Under the pieces are notes generated by a model. The model did not search any database. It was given only the letters and a program-made list of their open reading frames with translations, and had not been told where the DNA came from. DNA of 64,000 nt from Apostichopus japonicus (Eukaryota; Echinodermata; Holothuroidea; Aspidochirotida; Stichopodidae): positions 32,714,611 through 32,778,610 of the forward strand of contig NC_092576.1 in NCBI RefSeq assembly GCF_037975245.1, written 5' to 3'. Below are positions 26,121 to 34,913 of the stretch, in pieces (position 1 is the stretch's first letter; every line of letters starts with the position of its first letter). The position numbers were made by a program, and so were the translations under genes.

Positions 26121-26950
26121 GGCCAACTTAGGCCTACTTGGTACAACCAACAACGTAGAAGAGAAATACCAGCTTCATCCAATGTTCAGTCAGTAGCTTT
26201 TACTCCAGCCTTATCTGAATTTTATATGGCTGGCCATACTGAAGGTGGCTCATCATCCTTTGTAGAGAGCTTGCAGCCAGATTATCAGTGCACTGATGAA
26301 AGTCCCACAACAATTATCCACCCATCATCTACCTTTAGCAATGGAAGTAAGTGAACTAATGAACATTAAAAACTGGCAGGCAACTCTTGACCAAGATGGT
26401 CACATTTCTGATAAGTGGGAGGATACGTTGGGTGAGCCCGATGATACCTGTGATGCTTCACCTTTGGAAGATGATGAAGAGTCAGAGACAGAGTCCAGGA
26501 GTGGTTCATCATACATCTATAGAGGATATTGGATGACAGTATAAACAAGTCTTCTACTGATACTCACATTTGCAACTACGCATTCCATCACTGATGTCCA
26601 GCTGTCTGATATGCTAGCACTAATTAGTCTCCATTGTATGGAAACTCACTCTGCCATTGGTAGTCTTTATAAGTTTAAGAACTATTTTGAAAAGGCAGAT
26701 TCACCAGTGCAAAAGTATTATTACTGTGGGTCCTGTTTTAGCTCTGTTGAAGATGGCCAGACCAACGTACTGTAATATATGCAGGATGACAATTGACTTT
26801 GAGAAGAACAAATTCCTCAATGTAACACTAGAGCCTCAAATTCAAAACTTGTTTCAGCATCCTGGTTTTGTAGATAAAATTCAGCATAGATTTAAGGGAA
26901 CTATATATATGGATTGTTTCTCAGTGACTTTCCAAATTTTAAGAACCTGA
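26121..26950 (+). pseudogene. Broken transposase-like gene (tnp2-like N-terminal part)
   Basis: Readable pieces: WYNQQRRREIPASSNVQ and on (about 26140-26347, ending at a GTAAGT donor), an acidic stretch LEDDEESETESRSG (about 26464), then IYRGYWMTV, a stop (TAA 26542) and TSLLLILTFATTHSITDVQL with LALISLHC. Next come a zinc-finger-like YYYCGSC and, after a frameshift near 26760, YCNIC and LEPQIQNLFQHPGF with QHRF. From memory this order (hydrophobic LLL block, two CxxC pairs, LExQixxLfxxpgF, RF) resembles animal tnp2/CACTA-type transposases. It is cut off at about 27.0 kb by the Penelope-like insertion. The fit to a hAT-type element is odd; the family call is tentative. Confidence 0.45.
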
Positions 26951-27049
26951 TTAACATTTTAAACCTATTAACTCAAACCTATAAATTGATTAACAGAAAC
27001 TACAGTGAAGTTTGGTAGAATAATGAATAAGAATCTTCCTAAGTTTTGT

Positions 27050-28110
27050 TGTGTAAAAGTAAGTTGGCCTGACGTTTCGATCCTAGCAGGATCTTCTTCA
27101 GAGGCTAAATGACAAGTTACAGTAACAGAGGGGACAAAAACACGCACAGAATACAGACAGGTTAATGAGCACGGTGAACACAATGAGATGGATGAAAGGG
27201 GATTATAAGTGGAAAGCAACAGGAGAAGAGGAGAGGAAGGAGATAAACTGTGGAGGGACAAAGAGAGGATTAAAGGCACAGGGTAAGGAATAAACTGGAG
27301 AGGGACAAAGACAGAAAGGTGTGAAGAAAAATGGAGGGGAAGAGAGCTGTGAGAGGAAGAGTGAAAGGGGGGGGGGGGGGGAAGGGAGAAAGGGGAGAAG
27401 GAGTAGGGAACAGAGGAAAGTTAGTCATGTCCTTCCTGAATGTTCAGCCCATGAGGTTGAATGGTACGAAGGCGTTGCATCCAGAGCCTCTCTCTGCTGA
27501 TACGTACTAGGTCAGGACGGCTACCTAAGGATTCAATCCCCTGTAGGGACATGTCGTTAATGGTATGGTTGGGAAGGTTAAAATGTTCTCCAACTGGGGT
27601 CTCAGTCTTCATGGTGTTGACTGTGGATCTGTGACCATAGAAACGCTTCTTGAGGGTGGTTTTGGTTTCGCCAACATACTGGATGCCGCAAACTCTACAA
27701 GAGATCAGATAGATGACATTGGTGGTAGTGCAAGTGATGTGACCCTTAGTCTTGTGTGTGAGTTGCATGCTGTGGCTGGTGATGGAATTGGATTCAACAA
27801 TGTGGTGGCTGCAGACGATGCATCTCGAAGTACGATCACATTTGAAGGTACCATGCTGAATGGGTGTGGGGTTAGAAGTTAGAGGTGGAACAGCAGCACG
27901 TACAAGAAGGTCTCGTAGGTTGCGTGGTCGTCTGTAGGCGATGATGGGTTTTTCAGGGACGGCTCGTTGGAGTCTATCTGAAGTGAGGAGAATGTTGTGG
28001 TTGTTAGAGGTGATTTTCTGAAGGGGAGGAAGATTTGGGTGGAAAGTAACAACGAGGGGCAGCTTGTTGTCGCAATCTCGTCCCTTTTTGTCCTTCACTG
28101 CCAAAGTAGA
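27050..28110 (-). mobile_element. Penelope-like element 3' part, inverted copy 1
   Basis: The left arm of a near-perfect 2.14-kb palindrome. The - strand frame 27421-28104 (227 codons) encodes the region between reverse transcriptase and endonuclease (PLVVTFHPNLPP, RRPRNLRDLLVRA) and a GIY-YIG-type endonuclease: CDRTSRCIVC, VIYLISCRVCGIQYVGET, then R and H of LKKRFYGH. The reverse transcriptase is missing (5' truncated). The 3'UTR carries a poly-C/G run and a hammerhead-like motif. Confidence 0.85.
27071..27101 (-). ncRNA. Hammerhead-ribozyme-like motif, mirror copy
   Basis: Reverse complement of the motif at 29139-29169, with all core boxes and helix II intact. Confidence 0.58.
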
Positions 28111-28135
28111 TGATCTGGAAAGGGAGCGGATCTAC

Positions 28136-28820
28136 TTTGGCAGTGAAGGACAAAAAGGGACGAGATTGCGACAACAAGCTGCCCCTCGTTGTTACTTTCC
28201 ACCCAAATCTTCCTCCCCTTCAGAAAATCACCTCTAACAACCACAACATTCTCCTCACTTCAGATAGACTCCAACGAGCCGTCCCTGAAAAACCCATCAT
28301 CGCCTACAGACGACCACGCAACCTACGAGACCTTCTTGTACGTGCTGCTGTTCCACCTCTAACTTCTAACCCCACACCCATTCAGCATGGTACCTTCAAA
28401 TGTGATCGTACTTCGAGATGCATCGTCTGCAGCCACCACATTGTTGAATCCAATTCCATCACCAGCCACAGCATGCAACTCACACACAAGACTAAGGGTC
28501 ACATCACTTGCACTACCACCAATGTCATCTATCTGATCTCTTGTAGAGTTTGCGGCATCCAGTATGTTGGCGAAACCAAAACCACCCTCAAGAAGCGTTT
28601 CTATGGTCACAGATCCACAGTCAACACCATGAAGACTGAGACCCCAGTTGGAGAACATTTTAACCTTCCCAACCATACCATTAACGACATGTCCCTACAG
28701 GGGATTGAATCCTTAGGTAGCCGTCCTGACCTAGTACGTATCAGCAGAGAGAGGCTCTGGATGCAACGCCTTCGTACCATTCAACCTCATGGGCTGAACA
28801 TTCAGGAAGGACATGACTAA
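28136..28820 (+). CDS. GIY-YIG endonuclease domain of Penelope-like element (truncated ORF)
   Basis: Product of the truncated retroelement, not a host gene. Zinc-binding pattern C-x5-C-x2-C with His-His follows (CDRTSRCIVCSHH). The catalytic GIY-YIG-like module reads VIYLISCRVCGIQYVGET, KKRFYGHRS and later PVGEHFNLPNH. The C-terminus (ERLWMQRLRTIQPHGLN) is the typical end of Penelope proteins. In intact elements this domain nicks the target for reverse transcription. Without the reverse transcriptase this copy cannot transpose. The mirror copy is at 27421-28104 on the - strand. Confidence 0.85.
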
Positions 28821-29138
28821 CTTTCCTCTGTTCCCTACTCCTTCTCCCCTTTCTCCCTTCCCCCCCCCCCCCCTTTCACTCTTCCTCTCACAGCTCTCTT
28901 CCCCTCCATTTTTCTTCACACCTTTCTGTCTTTGTCCCTCTCCAGTTTATTCCTTACCCTGTGCCTTTAATCCTCTCTTTGTCCCTCCACAGTTTATCTC
29001 CTTCCTCTCCTCTTCTCCTGTTGCTTTCCACTTATAATCCCCTTTCATCCATCTCATTGTGTTCACCGTGCTCATTAACCTGTCTGTATTCTGTGCGTGT
29101 TTTTGTCCCCTCTGTTACTGTAACTTGTCATTTAGCCT

Positions 29139-29169
29139 CTGAAGAAGATCCTGCTAGGATCGAAACGTC
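29139..29169 (+). ncRNA. Hammerhead-ribozyme-like motif in Penelope 3' region
   Basis: CTGAAGA (box 1), a 6-bp hairpin GATCCT-gct-AGGATC (helix II), then GAAAC and GTC (box 2 and cleavage triplet). Penelope-like elements are known to carry minimal hammerhead ribozymes with very short helix III; this matches that layout. The mirror copy is at 27071-27101 on the - strand. Confidence 0.6.
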
Positions 29170-29843
29170 AGGCCAACTTACTTTTACACATTCTTATACA
29201 CAGGCTCTCTAGTGGATAAGCAGTTTGCTAACAGTTTTATTTCATTAAGTTTTGTTCTCAGAGTTTTGAGATTACTTTTAAGATTTTAAAGATTTAATAA
29301 TTTGCATTGCTTAGTGTTATTTGTGGGTTTCCTGTACGAATTAAAAGAAATGAAAAGATCAGCAATTTTTTAATTGCTGATCTATAAGCCTTGATGTTAC
29401 AGTAACCTATTTGAATTAAAGTACAGAAATCATAATCTCTAATGTGCCTCTCCTCATGTTGTAACCATTACAGTTTGTTCAGTGGTACCACATATTTTCT
29501 ATTCCTACAGGAAAAGTTAAAACATTTAAAAGATTATGGCTCTTTAATTGAAACCAATAAAAAGAAATCCTTAAAATTGTATGATATCTGTTTGGTTTGT
29601 GTAGAGTTTGAGTCTGTAAGATTGTATGTAAGTTTCTCCTTGTTGTAAAGATAAGTTAACTGCAGAACCCCTGCACTATGAGCTTCATTATGCTGCACTA
29701 TGAAAGCTTTCTCACTGTGTAGTAAATACAGCTAATTGCAGAAGGGAAACCTGCCCATGAATCATGATCATGCAGTAATAACTTGAGTTCCCACAACTGG
29801 TTGCAGGAATGGTACCTTTCTGTAAAGTGATTATTTCTTGACG

Positions 29844-30400
29844 TAAAGTAGGCCTGTCCTGCAAAGTAACTTTCCTTGCTGCCAAGTAGCTGCGACTGGT
29901 TGCAACAAGAAGGCCTTTCCTGCGAAGTAACTTTCCTTGCCGCGAAGTAGCTGCGACTGGTTGCAACAAGAGGGCCTTTCCTGCGAAGTAATTTTCCTTG
30001 CCGCGAAGTAGCTGCGACTGGTTGCAACAAGAAGGCCTTTCCTGCGAAGTAACTTTCCTTGCCGCGAAGTAGCTGCGACTGGTTGCAACAAGAAGGCCTT
30101 TCCTGCGAAGTAACTTTCCTTGCCGCGAAGTAGCTGCGACTGGTTGCAACAAGAAGGCCTTTCCTGCGAAGTAACTTTCCTTGCCGCGAAGTAGCTGCGA
30201 CTGGTTACAACAAGATGGGCCTCCTGCGAAGTCATATTCCTTTGCTGCGATGTTGCTGTGACTAGTCGCAGGAGCAAAACCCTGCGGCGAAGTAATATTT
30301 CTGCTGTCGCGAAGTTACGGCAAAGTCACAGTAAAAGTGAAGTACTGCGAAGTCTTGTAGCGAAGGAATTCCTTCGCAGCGAAGTCGCAGCGACTGCGCA
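29844..30400 (-). repeat. Right subterminal array, 61-bp units
   Basis: Six copies of a 61-bp unit (CCTTTCCTGCGAAGTAACTT, then a GCCGCGAAGTAGCTGCGACTGGTTGCAAC phrase) run at an exact 61-bp period from about 29885 to 30215, with degenerate units to 30400. The core is the reverse complement of the left array core, so the arrays face each other across the element. Confidence 0.82.
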
Positions 30401-31164
30401 GCGAAGTAACCCTTTTGGTAGGGGAAGAAGTAGAAGTATGAAACAAGGAACAAATCTTCTAAAAGGTGAGGTATACGCATATTATAAAGAAGGTGAAATT
30501 AAGACCTCATTTATGAGGTTAAATATGACTTGAAGTGGTATAATCTACTTTCTTTAATAAAATAACTACAATATAATTGTTGACAAGCTTGATACAGTAT
30601 GTAAATTTGTTTGCTGGAAAAATACTGCATACTACCTATGAAGTTTGTTTTAAAACCATTTAAGAGATTGTTTCACACATAAAAATTCAGAGAAAACATG
30701 AATGCCAACAATTATGGGAAAGTAAAGATTCAATGGAACAATATTTTGACTGATAAGTATATGAATGGTCTATTTTAACTGCACAATATTAAACTGATGA
30801 AAGCTGCAAGAAATGATTTCACTGCAAACTGCTTTTTTTGCATATAGCTTCATATTATTACAGTAGTTGTATTATTTTGGTTGATCTTTATAGAAACAGT
30901 GGGTCAGACAATTGAGAATTAAATTAACATGTTAAACCTAATTTTTCCTTACTTTGAATGTTTTAATTAATTTTTGGAAATAGTTTACATTGATTTAAGT
31001 TAACACCATCATCTTTTTAAGGAATAATTCAGGCCGGATTTAAAAAAAAATCCGGCCGGAACCGGATAATTGCTCACTATCCGGCCGGATAGTCCGGCCG
31101 GACCGGATATCCGGTGCATCCCTAATAAGAATAGTACAGATTTATTCATATCGTACTTATATAC

Positions 31165-31805
31165 TTCGTAACACAGTAACGTTCATGTTGATAATTCGAG
31201 TTGGAAGCTAGTATCAGTTGAATACAGGTAAGTGCTTATCATTTTTAAGAATCTCTAGTCTTGAACATTTAACGATTAGCCTATCATGTCTTCTACAGGT
31301 AAGTAGGTTACTAAACAAACATTGTGTGTGTGTCAATCATATTCTTGAAAACGGTGTTAACACTGTTGCCCTACTACAAATCATGATTGCGTTTTAATAT
31401 TTTACACAACCATATTGAATTATTTCAACTACCGTTACTATGTACCAGATTAATATATACTACATGTATTAACATAGGCATAAACCGCCGAAACCAGTTT
31501 AATAATGCCTATCACTTTACCACTACATGAGAGTTGCACATACTGTACATGTATTACACATAACATTGTACTAAGTTGTAGGGTAGGGGTAGGAATGTAC
31601 ATGTCCTTCCCTCGTTATACATGGCTGTTGTTGCTCTGAGTATTCAATCTTATGTTTAGTGGGGAAGGGGAAGAGAGACTGCAACTTTTTCTTCGCCTAA
31701 TATATACTGTAGTATAGTAGTATAATTAGAAGTTAGGGAACATGGGAAGACCGGAGACTTCAATCAAAGACAGGAAATTCTTCAGTTCACTAGCATATTT
31801 AGTAT
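31165..31805 (+). repeat. Segmental duplication, right copy
   Basis: The partner of 16435-18360, without the two insertions present in the left copy. It therefore serves as the empty-site reference that defines both left-copy insertions. It starts about 33 bp after the TSD of the 9.66-kb transposon. Confidence 0.85.
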
Positions 31806-32905
31806 ATATCACTTTGTGACAATAGGACCCCAACACATCTACATAGGGCCAAGCTTATATAGTCCTTACTGCTAATCACTGGTAGCTCCTGAGCCTTCAG
31901 AAACATTCAAAATAACTTTATTGTGAGTAAATAGCTCAGTTTGTGACAATATGGGAACCCAAAACATCTACAAAGGGCCAAGCTTATAGTCTTAACTGCT
32001 TATCGCTGGTAGCTGCTGAGCCTTAAGAACATTCAAAATACCTTTAGTATGAGTAATTAGCTCATTTTGTGACAATAGGACCCCAACACATCAACAAAGG
32101 GCCAAGCTTATAGTCCTAACTGCTTATCGTTGGTAGCTGCTGAGCCTTAAGAACATTAAAAACAACTCTTGTGTGAGTAATTAGCTCATTTTGTGACAAT
32201 AGGCCCCAACACATCTACAAAGGGCGAAGCTTATATTCCTAACTGCTAATCGCTGGTAGCTGAAGAGCTTTAAGAAACATTCAAAATAACTTTAGTATGA
32301 GTAAATAGCTCACTTTGTTACAATAGGACCCCAACACATCTACAAAGGGCCAAGCTTATAGTCCTTACTGCTAATTGCTGGTAGCTCCTGAGCCTTAAGA
32401 AAATTCAAAATAACTTTAGTATGAGTAAATAGCTCACTGTGTGACAATAGGACCCCAACACATCTACAAAGGGCCAAGCCTTTAGTCCTAACTGCTAATC
32501 ACTGGTAGCTCCTGAGTCTGAAGAACATTCAAAATAACTTTAGTATGAGTAAATAGCTCACTGTGTGACAATAGGACCCCAACACATCTACAAAGGGCCA
32601 AGCCTTTAGTCCTAACTGCTAATCACTGGTAGCTCCTGAGTCTGAAGAACATTCAAAATAACTTTAGTATGAGTAAATAGCTCACTGTGTGACAATAGGA
32701 CCCCAACACATCTACAAAGGGCCAAGCCTTTAGTCCTAACTGCTAATCACTGATAGCTCCTGAGTCTTAAGAACATTCAAAATAACTTTAGTATGAGTAA
32801 ATAGCTCACTTTGTGACAATAGGACCCCAACACATCTACAAAGGGCCAAGCTTATAGTCCTAACTGCTAATCGCTGGTAGCTGCTGAGCCTTAAGAAACA
32901 TTCGA
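31805..32905 (+). repeat. 124-bp minisatellite, nine copies
   Basis: GTGACAATAGGACCCCAACA or a variant occurs at 31816, 31943, 32069, 32193, 32317, 32441, 32565, 32689 and 32813, so the period settles at exactly 124 bp. The units at 32441-32760 are nearly identical, a sign of recent expansion. The paralogous locus at 18.66 kb has only two. Confidence 0.92.
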
Positions 32906-34295
32906 AATGACTTGAATAAGTTTCTCAGTCGCAGGCCTATCGAGATATTAACTAAGTTGCCCCACCCGCCTAATATGAAACATTGTCGACTCACAAATAT
33001 GTGATTAACTTGCTCATCCATTGCAAGGTGTCCTGGACCACCGGAACAGAGTTTATGACCTTGTTACAAAGTTGTTAGTAATCTGAGGCCTAAAAGTTAA
33101 AATCTTGACTCAATTATTCATTTCTGACCGCAGAAACCACTGAAGCCTGAAATCATGGAACGTTGCTCTGAAGTATCAATTGCTACACTTTGCTAGGAAT
33201 TTAAGCCATTAAAATGCTGTTTTTCAGCCAAACTGCAAAACATAAACAGTTTGCCTAAAGGTGTCACTTTCCAAGGCCACTAGATCATAGAAGGTTTCAT
33301 CTGACATGGCCTACCCACCATATTTCATAGCGGATGCCTAGATTTTGAGCTAGAAGAGTTCAAAGTTTATCATAGTGCTCCCCAACCCATCTGCCAGTTG
33401 TTGCTGTGGAATCTTCTTGTTTCACCCAAGATACATAAAACAAGTAACTGACTGAAACATGTCCATACATCAATAACACTATGGTAGGTTAGAAAACATA
33501 TAATAATAAAGGAAAAACAATATTTTGAGCAACTTATTCAATCATAACAGCTTCAAATATGCACACAGACATGAAACACACAAACGTGTTTAACAATGTC
33601 TACCACAAGCTTTACCACTGCATGAGCAGTGAACTGTATATTATAGATAATATTGGATCAGATGTCGTTGACTGGAAAACTTGGGGTACAGTAGTTATAG
33701 AAGTTGTACCTTGTCTATACGTGCAATACATACAAACCTTATTATTCATGTCTGTCTATACGTGCAATACATAAAAACCTTACTATTCATGTCTGTCATA
33801 TGCGCAATACATACAAACCTCATTGGTTACTCGTGAAGCTCCATCCTTCCCATCTCTAGAAACTATGCACATGAGCAGAAACATGGTACGAAACCTATAA
33901 ATGTGAACGGCATGACGTGACAAACAAAGTCTAAAGCTAAATCAAGACTAACATTAGCCACAGACAGGAAGGAAGATTGTCCAATATATATCCTATTTGT
34001 ACGTGTTTTAGCAAACAAGACAAATGCACAACATCTGACTAAACTAGATGTTGAACAATTCTGCCAGCTGAACATGAAGGACTCAACCCATTTTTCCTGT
34101 ATGGCTCTGGTGCAGTATAAACTATAATATAAACATCTATAAAAGAGAAAAAAAACTGTGTTGAGTCAATATGATCAGAAAATTGTCATTGAATAAGAGA
34201 ATGGTTACAATTTACTGTAATTTATTGAGAGGAATGTTCTGGTATGTGAGCAGGATAGTATGTATTGAAGTGAATGATTTAAGTCGTTGTTCAAG
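32905..34295. other. Intergenic upstream of the receptor gene
   Basis: The segment 33236-33445 (CACTTTCCAAGGCCACTAGA through CATCTGCCAGTTGTTGCTG) is a dispersed repeat whose relative is at 63617-63830. A 46-bp tandem repeat (ACGTGCAATACATACAAACC) covers 33715-33825. No gene recognised. Confidence 0.5.
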
Positions 34296-34800
34296 CTTAG
34301 TCACTGAGTGCTGCACTGCTCGCTTACACACCCAGAGGTATTACTTTACTGTATAACTGTAGATACTACAGTAGTCATTGAGTATTGCACTGCTCCCTTG
34401 CACATGCAAAGGTATTACTTTACTGTTTAACTGTAGATACTGCAATAGTCATTGAGTCCTGCACTGCCCCCTAACACACCCAGAAGTATTACTTTTGATA
34501 ACGACGCATATCATTTGACATGTATCATTAGCCATTTGACCATTTGGTTATTTCCTTTCATTTCCCTTTCATTAACATACCCTATTTACTACAACAATTT
34601 TAACTATTTATGGAGAAATTCTCCCATCATGTTGCAGCCATGGTTAAGTAAATAAAATAGTTTTTGACATGTCATGTTTAAACAGCAACTAAGATCATCC
34701 ATGTTAATACAGCAACTAAGATCATTCATGTTAATACAGCAACTAAGATCATTCATGCTCAACTAAGAGCATTAATACAGCAACTAAGATCATTCATATG
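34296..34800. repeat. Two minisatellites just upstream of the receptor start
   Basis: A 74-bp unit (AGTCATTGAGT.CTGCACTGC) repeats at 34299, 34373 and 34447. A ~33-bp unit (TTAATACAGCAACTAAGATC) repeats about four times at 34680-34799. They end about 60 bp before the predicted start codon, inside the presumed promoter or 5'UTR. Confidence 0.65.
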
Positions 34801-34858
34801 ACATATTTAACAAATGTTTATCCTTTTGCTGCAGTTGATTAACACAGGATTCTTCACA

Positions 34859-34913
34859 ATGGGAAAGTGTACTGTACATTTGACCTTCTTCCTAGTGGTC
34901 CAGGTAGTCTGTG
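34859..34913 (+). CDS. Exon 1: signal peptide of Ig-NACHT receptor
   Basis: ATG at 34859 opens an 18-codon reading of Met, Lys and then a hydrophobic core (LTFFLVVQVVC), followed by a GTAAGT donor at 34914 in phase 1. A separate signal-peptide exon with a phase-1 junction is standard for Ig-superfamily receptors. A pyrimidine-rich stretch ending in AG at about 34834 could be the acceptor of a 5'UTR intron, so the true transcription start may be farther upstream. Confidence 0.7.

Larger units (their letters stand above)
28131..29244 (+). mobile_element. Penelope-like element 3' part, inverted copy 2
   Basis: The right arm; its frame at 28110-28820 has the same protein as the left arm. A 20-bp spacer (28111-28130) separates the arms. 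The right arm continues beyond the palindrome to about 29244 (GTGGATAAGCAGTTTGCTAA, then CAGTTTTATTT), matching the third copy at 56.8 kb and so giving the true 3' end. The arms match end to end by eye apart from a 1-base length difference between 27421 and 27050, probably in the G/C run. Confidence 0.87.
21462..31124. mobile_element. 9.66-kb hAT-like DNA transposon with nested insertions
   Basis: The 8-bp duplication ATAAGAAT is at 21454-21461 and 31125-31132. Ends are inverted: TAGGGATGCACCGGATCC at left and ATATCCGGTGCATCCCTA at right, both followed inward by CCGGCCGG-rich blocks. TAG/CTA ends with 8-bp TSDs are characteristic of hAT. Inside, left to right: subterminal array (21610-22210), AT-rich DNA with a - strand frame at 22.7-23.0 kb, a broken + strand transposase-like gene (26.1-26.9 kb), a Penelope-like inverted pair (27.05-29.24 kb) and a second subterminal array (29.84-30.4 kb). 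It is probably immobile now. An intact TSD suggests a single insertion event for the whole unit. Confidence 0.85.

Noticed and set aside
27565-28676. Two identical 105-codon frames antisense to the Penelope-like protein
   Set aside because: Shadow frames of the GIY-YIG coding sequence; the sense frames carry all the conserved motifs.
29698-30277. Open frames of 110-148 codons on the - strand
   Set aside because: They are products of the 61-bp subterminal array, not genes.
31805-32905. CRISPR array
   Set aside because: Units are contiguous 124-bp repeats without unique spacers, in an animal genome.
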